From assembly GCA_900766775.1 (NCBI GenBank), contig CAAFXN010000036.1:1-5537 (forward strand): 5,537 nucleotides of DNA. Reading direction: 5' to 3'. The notes under the pieces were generated by a model. That model made no database searches. It had not been told where the DNA came from and saw only the letters and a program-made list of their open reading frames with translations. Shown here one piece after another: positions 1-4,594 of this stretch; position 1 is the stretch's first letter, and the number at the start of each line of letters is the position of its first letter. The translations under genes and the position numbers were made by a program. The stretch comes from Bacteroidales bacterium. GTDB lineage: Bacteria; Bacteroidota; Bacteroidia; Bacteroidales; Paludibacteraceae.

Positions 1-109
1 CGTGTAATTATTCATTAATTATTCTCCTTATGATTTATAATTATACGATTAATTATACGATAATTATATGTTCCCCCAAAAGCGATAATTATATGTTAAA
101 AAGAAAGAT
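1..109. repeat. AT-rich upstream region with short direct repeats
   Basis: This non-coding stretch leads into the first flavodoxin gene. AATTATACGAT occurs at 39-49 and 51-61, and CGATAATTATATGTT occurs at 58-72 and 83-97, a 25-bp period. No good match to the Bacteroidota -7 element (TAnnTTTG) is visible, so the operon promoter is either degenerate or lies left of the window. The repeats may be operator copies or simply microsatellite drift, as the other intergenic regions here also hold AT-rich repeats. Confidence 0.6.
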
Positions 110-670
110 ATGAAACGGACAATTTGTGTATTGGCGGGCTTGTGGAGCCTGCTGTGTGGTTTAACTTTTGCAAATCAGAACACAACAATGGAGACAAAGA
201 CACTGGTGGCATACTTCTCCGCCACGGGCACTACTCGTGCGGTGGCGCAGCAGATAGCCGAACTGACCCATGCGGACGTGTACGAGATAGCGCCCGCCGT
301 ACCCTACACCTCGGCAGACCTCAACTGGCGCAACGAGCAGTCGCGCAGCAGCGTGGAGATGGCAGACCCTATGTCGCGCCCTGCCATGGCGCAACCGTTG
401 CCAGACATGAGCCGATACGACACCGTCTATATCGGCTTCCCTATCTGGTGGGACTTGCCGCCGCGTATCATCCAGACCTTTGTGGAGCACACTGCGCTGG
501 AGGGCAAGACCATTATCCCCTTTGCCACCTCGGGCAGCAGCACGATAAGCAACAGCGTGCATTTCCTGATTAAGACCTACCCGTTGCTCCAGATATGCGA
601 AGGACGATTGCTCAACCACACCACGCCCCAAACCCTCCGCGCGTGGTTAAATACCTCTAAGAACCTATGA
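110..670 (+). CDS. Exported flavodoxin (Flavodoxin_4-like)
   Basis: This is an FMN-binding electron-transfer protein of 186 residues. Residues 1-21 form a Sec-type signal peptide: KR at 2-3, a hydrophobic core, and a probable cleavage after LTFA. The flavodoxin fold follows, with the phosphate-binding loop SATGTT at 37-42, the flavin-contacting strand and loop IGFPIWW at 108-114, and FATSGSS at 138-144. There is no twin-arginine motif. ATG 110 gives the signal peptide; an in-frame ATG at 188 (Met27) would give a cytoplasmic form and cannot be excluded. The stop codon overlaps the start of the next gene (ATGA at 667-670), which implies translational coupling. It heads a probable operon with a second flavodoxin, tatA and tatC. 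The natural redox partner is not visible. The family call is firm; the extracytoplasmic location is inferred from the signal peptide. Confidence 0.9.
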   Translation: MKRTICVLAGLWSLLCGLTFANQNTTMETKTLVAYFSATGTTRAVAQQIAELTHADVYEIAPAVPYTSADLNWRNEQSRSSVEMADPMSRPAMAQPLPDMSRYDTVYIGFPIWWDLPPRIIQTFVEHTALEGKTIIPFATSGSSTISNSVHFLIKTYPLLQICEGRLLNHTTPQTLRAWLNTSKNL

Positions 671-1494
671 AAGCAAAAACAATCGTAGCCATCGTGATGT
701 CGCTTTGCACCGCCATGGCTGCCGGTGCAAAGACACTGGTCGTTTATTACAGTTACACCAACAACGTGCATACCATTGTCGGCGAGTTGCAGAAGCAGAT
801 TGACGTGGATGTGCTGCGGATAGAGCCTGCGGACGAGAATGTGGATTATGCTGCCAACAACTACGCCATCGGCAGCGCGCTCATATCCGCTATCCGCAAC
901 AACCCGACCAGTGCCGACTCCTACCCGCCCATCAAGCCCGTAACGGTCAATCCGGAGGATTACAACACAATCATCATCGGTGCTCCGCTCTGGTGGGGCA
1001 GCATGGCGGCACCCTTGCAGACTTTCCTCTTCCACTACGGCAGTCAGATGGCGCAGAAGAACATCGGTCTGATAGTCTCCAGCGCCAGTTCGGGTGTCAG
1101 CGGCGTAGTAGCCGATGCCAAACGCTTGATTCCCGAGGGCTATTTCTTGGAACCGACTCTGTGGATTCGCTCCTCGCAAGTATCGCAAAGTCAGTCGCTT
1201 ATCGCGCAATGGCTGACAGACATCCACTATTCGGATATTGCTTCGGCGCTCCCCGCTGCAACGCAGATACTTGCTTCGTGGGCGTACCAAGACGGACGAC
1301 TCCAACTGACAGGCGACTTCGACGAGGTGAGTATCTACGACCTGTCGGGGAGAATGCTTTGCGGGGCGCAGAGCGAGGCAAAGGGGCTTGCCTCTGTGGC
1401 GCAACGCAGTTGCACCTTTGCGCTGGCGAGCGGCACGTATGTCGTTCGTACGGTCAAAGGCAAGCAGGAAAACACGAGTAAGATTTGTTTTTAA
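667..1494 (+). CDS. Exported flavodoxin with T9SS-like C-terminal domain
   Basis: This 275-residue protein has two parts. Residues 1-21 are a Sec-type signal peptide with a likely cleavage after AAGA. Residues 22 to about 185 are flavodoxin, with IIIGAPLWWG at 102-111 and a serine/glycine-rich loop at 138-146. The phosphate loop is divergent: SYTNNV at 29-34 in place of the usual S/T-x-T-G-x-T, so FMN affinity may differ. Residues about 204-275 resemble the type A C-terminal sorting domain of the type IX secretion system: a beta-rich segment with VSIYDLSGR at 221-229, then GTYVVR at 256-261 and a short basic tail ending in K. In that family such domains direct secretion across the outer membrane and are then usually removed or anchored. 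Plain flavodoxins are about 140-190 residues, so the extra 70-80 residues are real. It overlaps the upstream gene by four bases and ends 11 nt before tatA. The fold is firm; the sorting-domain call is good but made by eye. Confidence 0.88.
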   Translation: MKAKTIVAIVMSLCTAMAAGAKTLVVYYSYTNNVHTIVGELQKQIDVDVLRIEPADENVDYAANNYAIGSALISAIRNNPTSADSYPPIKPVTVNPEDYNTIIIGAPLWWGSMAAPLQTFLFHYGSQMAQKNIGLIVSSASSGVSGVVADAKRLIPEGYFLEPTLWIRSSQVSQSQSLIAQWLTDIHYSDIASALPAATQILASWAYQDGRLQLTGDFDEVSIYDLSGRMLCGAQSEAKGLASVAQRSCTFALASGTYVVRTVKGKQENTSKICF

Positions 1495-1505
1495 CTGTAT
1501 TTCTT

Positions 1506-1685
1506 ATGGAAACACTACTTTTGATAGGCGGAATAGGCGGTCAGGAACTGATATTCATCGCCCTGATTGTTCTCTTGCTGTTCGGCGGCAAGAAGATTCC
1601 CGAACTGATGAAAGGGATAGGAAAAGGCGTGCGCTCTTTCAAAGACGGCATGAAGGAAATCGAGGACGAGACCGCTGAACAGTGA
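1506..1685 (+). CDS. tatA: Twin-arginine translocase subunit TatA
   Basis: TatA is the small pore-forming subunit that TatC recruits to move folded proteins across the inner membrane. The product is 59 residues from ATG 1506: a short periplasmic N-terminus, one membrane helix at about 14-31, the FGGKKIP hinge (matching the family FGxxxLP motif), and an amphipathic helix ELMKGIGKGVRSFKDGMKE. The acidic tail is short. A TTG at 1485 is in frame but overlaps the previous gene's end, so ATG 1506, 11 nt after that stop, is preferred. No Shine-Dalgarno site is seen, as is usual in this phylum. There is no separate tatB in the window; minimal TatA-TatC systems are known in other bacteria, so one TatA may serve both roles. 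Confidence 0.93.
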   Translation: METLLLIGGIGGQELIFIALIVLLLFGGKKIPELMKGIGKGVRSFKDGMKEIEDETAEQ

Positions 1686-1691
1686 ACACCG

Positions 1692-1800
1692 CCGGGTACG
1701 CAGGTGGTACATACCGACTTGTCGTGTGCGTCCCCGCCTGCTGTGTGCGTGTGCGCCCTCATAATTCATAATTAGCAGGCGGGGACGCCTGCGCACCCGG
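1692..1800. repeat. Nested inverted-repeat element between tatA and tatC
   Basis: An almost fully self-complementary 109-nt element fills most of the tatA-tatC spacer. The inner arms GCGTCCCCGCCTGCT (1728-1742) and AGCAGGCGGGGACGC (1774-1788) are a perfect 15-bp match. The outer arms CCGGGTACGCAGG (1692-1704) and CCTGCGCACCCGG (1788-1800) match at 12 of 13 positions. Between the left arms lie two mini-dyads, GGTA-CA-TACC (1706-1715) and CGAC-TT-GTCG (1715-1724). The apical loop holds two CATAATT heptamers (1760-1773). The right arm can also fold alone (GCAGGCG/CGCCTGC, 1775-1781 with 1786-1792). It may be a non-autonomous intergenic repeat or a structured RNA that tunes tatC expression relative to tatA. 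The structure is directly visible; the function is unknown. Confidence 0.8.
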
Positions 1801-1816
1801 ACAGCACCCGGACAGC
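1795..1816. repeat. Perfect tandem duplication of an 11-mer before tatC
   Basis: ACCCGGACAGC is present twice in tandem (1795-1805 and 1806-1816). The first copy overlaps the right end of the inverted-repeat element. The pair ends 13 nt before the tatC start codon, so the number of copies sets the distance from the structured element to tatC. Confidence 0.85.
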
Positions 1817-1829
1817 ATAACCCACAAAA

Positions 1830-2582
1830 ATGACGGACAATCTCTGGCATAGCGTAGCGACCCACTTGGAGGATTTACGGACGATGCTTGTCCGTATGCT
1901 GGTGGCGGTCTCATTGTGTGGTGTAGCGGCTTTCGTTGCCAAAGACCCGATATTCGCGTTCTGCTTGGCACCCACGCAGTCCGATTTCCTCACTTACCGC
2001 CTCTTGGGATACCGCTGCGAGACGGTGCACCTTATCAACACCGCCCTCATGCGACCGCTGATGTTGCATATACAGACCGCGCTCACCGTGGGTTGTCTCG
2101 CAGCCTTGCCTTATTGTTTGTACCAACTCTTCGTCTTCCTTTCTCCGGCGCTTTATCCAAAAGAGAAAGCCTATGCCCGAACCATCTTCGGGGTAGGCTT
2201 TCTCTTGTTTCTAATTGGCGGTACCCTTGCTTATTGGGTGCTGTTCCCGCTCTGTTTTCGTTTCCTCGCGTCGTACCAAGTGGAGAGCAGCATTGCGAAC
2301 ATGATTACGCTGGACTCCTACCTCACTTGCCTGCTTCGCACGGTGCTTGCCATGGGGGTGGTCTTCGAGTTGCCTATCCTCGCGTGGGCGTTGGCAAAAG
2401 CGGGCTGGCTGCAACACACGCAGATGGTCAGGTACAGAAAACATGCGGTGGTAGGCATACTCGTCCTTGCTGCAGTGATTACGCCCACGCCCGATGTCTT
2501 CACGCTCCTCGTGGCAGCCCTGCCCATCTTCGCCCTCTACGAACTCTGCATCCTCATTGTCCGCCTCACAACGAGGATTTAA
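1830..2582 (+). CDS. tatC: Twin-arginine translocase subunit TatC
   Basis: TatC is the six-helix inner-membrane receptor that binds twin-arginine signal peptides and assembles with TatA. The 250-residue length fits the family. Landmarks in order: HLEDLR at 12-17 (family HLxELR), FLSPALYPKEK at 103-113 with the conserved acidic E112, FELP at 179-182 with E180, ITPTPD at 217-222 with D222, and LYEL near the C-terminus. Hydrophobic segments suit six helices. One variation stands out: the glutamate of HLxELR, equivalent to E. coli TatC Glu15 and important for signal-peptide recognition, is aspartate here (D15). ATG 1830 sits behind an A-rich leader without a Shine-Dalgarno site. A long hairpin lies inside the gene at 2161-2206. 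The stop codon (2580-2582) directly abuts that of the convergent hxlR-type gene. The identity is firm. Confidence 0.95.
   Translation: MTDNLWHSVATHLEDLRTMLVRMLVAVSLCGVAAFVAKDPIFAFCLAPTQSDFLTYRLLGYRCETVHLINTALMRPLMLHIQTALTVGCLAALPYCLYQLFVFLSPALYPKEKAYARTIFGVGFLLFLIGGTLAYWVLFPLCFRFLASYQVESSIANMITLDSYLTCLLRTVLAMGVVFELPILAWALAKAGWLQHTQMVRYRKHAVVGILVLAAVITPTPDVFTLLVAALPIFALYELCILIVRLTTRI
2161..2206. terminator. Long hairpin inside tatC; possible - strand terminator
   Basis: AAGAGAAAGCCTA (2161-2173) and TAGGCTTTCTCTT (2194-2206) form a perfect 13-bp stem. It continues, after a small bulge, into CCCGAA/TTCGGG (2176-2181 with 2187-2192) with a 5-nt loop, giving about 19 bp in 46 nt. On the - strand the right arm runs into CTCTTTTGG, a short T-run, so it could stop transcripts coming from the convergent regulator gene about 380 nt away. 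On the + strand it is followed only by GTTTCTAATT. The hairpin is certain as sequence; the terminator role is inferred. Confidence 0.5.
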
Positions 2583-2954
2583 TTACCTTCTTGCTTTTTG
2601 GCGGTCGGTGAGGATGGGCTCGAGGTTGTCTTTCGCCCATGCTATCATCGGTACGCAGGCTTCGAGGAAAGCGTGTGCACGCGGGGTGAGGCAGTAGTCC
2701 ACGCGCGGCGGCACTTCGGCATAGACCGTGCGGATGACAAAGCCGTCCTCCTCCAAGGCGCGAAGCGTGGTGGTCAGCACTTTCTGCGAGATGTCGGGCA
2801 AGGCGCGCTGCAAAGCATTGAAACGCACAGGCGCGGTCTCGCTTGCCAAAATGTTGAGTACTAACAACGACCACTTATCGCCCACCCGCGCAAGCACATT
2901 GCGGACGGGACAATCGGGGAACAAGGCATCTTGCCATTCATCAGGTCTTAACAT
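2583..2954 (-). CDS. HxlR-family winged-helix transcriptional regulator
   Basis: This is a dimeric DNA-binding regulator of the HxlR/YodB type, a family that often senses electrophiles or disulfide stress and controls nearby oxidoreductases. From ATG 2954 the product is 123 residues. Family landmarks are CPVRNVLARVGDKWSLLVL at 15-33, RFNALQRALPDISQKVLT with the recognition helix, LEEDGFVIRTVY, and the wing PPRVDYCLTP. Cys15 lies where family members such as YodB and HypR carry an N-terminal redox-sensing cysteine. An in-frame TTG at 2963 could add three residues, but ATG is preferred. It lies downstream of, and on the same strand as, the NmrA-like gene, separated by 170 nt. Its stop directly abuts the tatC stop, so the convergent transcripts must overlap. 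The target is inferred to be the NmrA-like gene or itself. Confidence 0.92.
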   Translation of the reverse strand: MLRPDEWQDALFPDCPVRNVLARVGDKWSLLVLNILASETAPVRFNALQRALPDISQKVLTTTLRALEEDGFVIRTVYAEVPPRVDYCLTPRAHAFLEACVPMIAWAKDNLEPILTDRQKARR

Positions 2955-3003
2955 AATCTGCAATAGGAGTTTCTCGTAGTTTTCGTAACCAAACGATGAT
3001 TAT

Positions 3004-3011
3004 GAAAGATA
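3004..3011 (-). promoter_or_regulatory. Possible -7 element of the HxlR-type gene
   Basis: On the - strand TATCTTTC matches the Bacteroidota -7 consensus TAnnTTTG except for the last base. It would give a leader of roughly 45 nt before ATG 2954. A TTG lies upstream at 3056-3058, within the terminator stem, but the spacer does not fit the usual 19-21 nt. This is a weak call. Confidence 0.3.
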
Positions 3012-3027
3012 CGATATTAGGTCAATT

Positions 3028-3065
3028 CAAGTTTCAGGTTTTAGCAACCTGAAACTTGCTTTTTT
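3028..3065 (+). terminator. Strong rho-independent terminator, + strand
   Basis: CAAGTTTCAGGTT (3028-3040) and AACCTGAAACTTG (3046-3058) form a perfect 13-bp stem around a 5-nt loop, followed by CTTTTTT (3059-3065). The T-run lies only on the + strand side, so it stops rightward transcription. The nearest upstream + strand gene is tatC, which ends 445 nt earlier, so this probably ends tatC transcripts that have crossed the HxlR-type gene in antisense, or it ends a small RNA that starts in this spacer. Confidence 0.85.
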
Positions 3066-3094
3066 ATGCCACAATTATTGTGCCAAATGGTCTC

Positions 3095-3102
3095 TACCTT
3101 TG
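3095..3102 (+). promoter_or_regulatory. Orphan -7 element facing the NmrA-like gene
   Basis: TACCTTTG followed by C exactly matches the -7 core used by the two good promoters in this window. No TTG is found at the expected 19-21 nt upstream; the nearest, at 3078-3080, is only 14 nt away and inside a small CACAAT-T-ATTGTG dyad (3070-3082). No + strand gene follows. If active, it would make RNA antisense to the end of the NmrA-like gene; otherwise it is a relic. Confidence 0.35.
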
Positions 3103-3124
3103 CTCTCAGCGGAGTGCATGACAG

Positions 3125-3784
3125 TTAATATGCAGCCGTGAAGCGCATGTAGTGGTGATTCTCTTGTTCCAACTCGTCTATCATCGCCACTGCATAATCT
3201 TCCACGGAGATGAAACTCTCTCCTTTCTCATCGAAGAGCATGTCATCCACGCCCAAACGATATTTACCTGTGCGCACGCCTTTGCCCATATTGCCCAAGT
3301 TGCCTGCCGGGGAGAAGAATACCCAGTCGATATCTTTCTCGTTGAGAAGCGTGTTGAGATAAAACTCGCCTAAAGACTTCACACCGGGCAGCCATTCTGC
3401 AGGGAGCGTACCCGTGTCCACCAGACGCAGTCCGGGCTTGACAAACAACGTACCCGCTCCGCCGACAATGAGCAAGCGTTTGACTCCTGCACGCTTTGCC
3501 CCTTCTACAATCTTGGGATAGTTCTCCAGTGTCTCTTCGTACTGGCGTGGATTCCCCCAGCCGGGGTTGTAGGCACTGATGATGGCATCTTTCCCTTTCG
3601 CTATCTGCGCCAGAGTGTCAGGATAGGTAGCGTCTGCCTTCACTACCGTCAGGTTAGGAGCGCTGATGCTAATCTTTTCCGGATGTAAGACTACGGCTGT
3701 TACATTGTGCCCACGCTGCAAGGCTTCCTCCAACAGGGCTGAACCCACGAAGCCGCTTGCTCCAATTAAAACGACATTTTTCAT
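3125..3784 (-). CDS. NAD(P)-binding NmrA-like oxidoreductase/epimerase
   Basis: This is an atypical short-chain dehydrogenase of the NAD(P)H-binding/NmrA-like type, 219 residues, cytoplasmic. The Rossmann signature GASGFVG sits at 8-14. A second strand ending in AVVLHPEK, the family motif VGGAGTL at about 108-114, and a C-terminal domain with SVEDYAVAMIDELE follow. No signal peptide or membrane segment is seen. Such proteins bind NAD(P)H and act as reductases or redox sensors, and the substrate cannot be read from sequence. It has a clear promoter on the - strand about 85 nt upstream. The downstream gene on the same strand is an HxlR-type regulator, a common pairing. Its base composition is lower than its neighbours: one sampled 60-nt stretch (3181-3240) is 47% GC against 73% in a stretch of the Nudix gene (4201-4260). 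This may hint at a different origin, but the sample is small. Confidence 0.9.
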   Translation of the reverse strand: MKNVVLIGASGFVGSALLEEALQRGHNVTAVVLHPEKISISAPNLTVVKADATYPDTLAQIAKGKDAIISAYNPGWGNPRQYEETLENYPKIVEGAKRAGVKRLLIVGGAGTLFVKPGLRLVDTGTLPAEWLPGVKSLGEFYLNTLLNEKDIDWVFFSPAGNLGNMGKGVRTGKYRLGVDDMLFDEKGESFISVEDYAVAMIDELEQENHHYMRFTAAY

Positions 3785-3866
3785 AATAGTAAGAAGTTAG
3801 AATGTGAATAATGCCGGAACGATTGTTGGCAGATGACCCGAACAGTATCGTATCCGATTTCGAGTG

Positions 3867-3897
3867 CAAAGGTACTGCTTTTTGATGATATGCACAA
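3867..3897 (-). promoter_or_regulatory. Promoter of the NmrA-like gene
   Basis: On the - strand TTG (3897-3895) is followed after exactly 20 nt by TACCTTTG (3874-3867), an exact Bacteroidota promoter (TTG, 19-21 nt, TAnnTTTG). Transcription would start near 3860, leaving a leader of about 75 nt before ATG 3784. The upstream edge lies 8 nt from the large dyad at 3905-3952. Confidence 0.82.
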
Positions 3898-3904
3898 GAA
3901 CACA

Positions 3905-3952
3905 CTTGATAATCAGTTAGTTACGTTTATGTAACTAATGCAGATTATCAAG
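3905..3952. promoter_or_regulatory. 48-bp dyad, candidate operator between divergent promoters
   Basis: The outer arms CTTGATAATC (3905-3914) and GATTATCAAG (3943-3952) are perfect complements. The inner arms TTAGTTAC (3917-3924) and GTAACTAA (3931-3938) are also perfect, around the 6-nt centre GTTTAT. The inner 22-bp dyad has the size expected for a dimeric winged-helix regulator, and the TTAGT/ACTAA half-sites are broadly like HxlR-family sites. It abuts the -33 box of the NmrA-like gene, so binding there could block or stimulate that promoter. There is no T-run, which argues against a terminator. The rest of the 312-nt gap at 3785-4096 holds only the two promoters, A-rich DNA and a heptamer repeat. 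Confidence 0.65.
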
Positions 3953-3993
3953 CCGTTAAGTCAGCAAAAAAAATGAAAAAAAATACCTGCTTC

Positions 3994-4024
3994 TTGTATA
4001 ACTCACAAAAAAGCAGTACCTTTG
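3994..4024 (+). promoter_or_regulatory. Promoter of the Nudix hydrolase gene
   Basis: TTG (3994-3996) is followed after 20 nt by TACCTTTG (4017-4024), an exact Bacteroidota promoter. The start point would be near 4031, with a leader of about 65 nt made largely of TYAATTC heptamers before ATG 4097. The promoter module 3991-4025 is a mirror copy of the one driving the NmrA-like gene. Confidence 0.85.
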
Positions 4025-4052
4025 CGGCGCTAACGCATAGTTTTTAGCCCTC

Positions 4053-4087
4053 TTAATTCTTAATTCTCAATTCTCAATTCTTAATTA
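4053..4087. repeat. Five tandem AT-rich heptamers (TYAATTN)
   Basis: TTAATTC, TTAATTC, TCAATTC, TCAATTC and TTAATTA follow one another without gaps and end 9 nt before the Nudix start codon. They lie inside the predicted 5' leader, so a change in copy number would alter leader length. The same heptamer type recurs at 4595-4622 and, in shorter form, at 1760-1773. Confidence 0.85.
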
Positions 4088-4096
4088 TAATTCCCT

Positions 4097-4513
4097 ATGC
4101 ACCATCACGTAGTAGCCGCCATTATCGTCCACGAGGGTCGAGTGCTCTGCATGCAGCGCGGGCAGACCAAGTATCCTTACACGGCTTTCAAATGGGAGTT
4201 CCCGGGCGGCAAGATAGAGCCCGGCGAGCGGGCGGAGGACGCGCTCCATCGCGAGATACGCGAGGAGATGGATATGGACATCACCATCCTTCGCCCTCTC
4301 ACGACCCGCCATCATGTCTATCCCGATTTCGAGGTAACGCTGGAGTTCTACCTCTGCCTCGGTGGGTCGCGCTTGGACGAGCAGGGCATGCCTGCTTTCA
4401 CCATGCGCGAGCACCACTCTTTCTGCTGGCTCCCGAAAGCCGACCTCCACACCCTCGACTGGGTAGAAGCCGACCGCCCCGTCATCCGCCAAATCCAACA
4501 ACTGCCGGACTAA
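4097..4513 (+). CDS. MutT-type Nudix hydrolase
   Basis: This cytoplasmic Mg-dependent pyrophosphohydrolase has 138 residues, close to the usual MutT length. WEFPGGK at 33-39 leads into the Nudix box spanning 38-60: G38, E44, and REIREEMDM at 52-60. The metal-binding glutamates E53, E56 and E57 are present. The box glycine before the last hydrophobic residue is Asp59, a tolerated change. MutT-like members hydrolyse damaged nucleoside triphosphates such as 8-oxo-dGTP, but substrate cannot be read from the box alone. ATG 4097 is the natural start, and the N-terminal HHH run appears native. The gene has its own promoter and is probably monocistronic, as the next gene is convergent. A small dyad CTGCCGG/CCGGCAG (4502-4508 with 4518-4524) straddles its stop codon. 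Confidence 0.92.
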   Translation: MHHHVVAAIIVHEGRVLCMQRGQTKYPYTAFKWEFPGGKIEPGERAEDALHREIREEMDMDITILRPLTTRHHVYPDFEVTLEFYLCLGGSRLDEQGMPAFTMREHHSFCWLPKADLHTLDWVEADRPVIRQIQQLPD

Positions 4514-4552
4514 TCAGCCGGCAGCCTGAGACCACACAAGGCACGCACAAAC

Positions 4553-4578
4553 GCAGCGGACACCATACCGTCCGCTGC
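4553..4578. terminator. Hairpin between convergent Nudix and TraB-like genes
   Basis: GCAGCGGAC (4553-4561) and GTCCGCTGC (4570-4578) form a perfect 9-bp GC-rich stem with an 8-nt loop. It lies in the 88-nt gap between two convergent genes, where a shared terminator is expected. There is no proper T-run on either side (GTTTGTG on the - strand is the best), so it is a weak or non-canonical terminator. Confidence 0.4.
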
Positions 4579-4594
4579 TAAGGAGCTGTGCATG

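Noticed and set aside
140..170. Possible internal promoter (TTG, 19 nt, TAACTTTTG) before ATG 188
   Set aside because: The -7 match needs an extra base, and it lies within the signal-peptide codons; too weak to list as a promoter.
577..1404. Long open frame on the - strand (275 codons)
   Set aside because: It lies opposite the second flavodoxin, has no recognisable motif and has an arginine-rich, low-complexity composition typical of shadow frames.
1692..1800. Simple rho-independent terminator between tatA and tatC
   Set aside because: No T-run follows either arm, and it would separate two genes that act together.
1916..2611. Long + strand frame overlapping tatC
   Set aside because: TatC is unmistakable in the other frame; this one is rich in Pro, Arg and His without motifs and crosses the regulator's stop.
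3866..4025. CRISPR-like or integrase attachment site interpretation of the inverted 18-mers
   Set aside because: Only two copies, in inverted orientation, each being a working promoter; no spacer array or integrase gene is present.
4085..4501. - strand frame opposite the Nudix gene
   Set aside because: The Nudix box is intact on the + strand, and this frame shows no domain.
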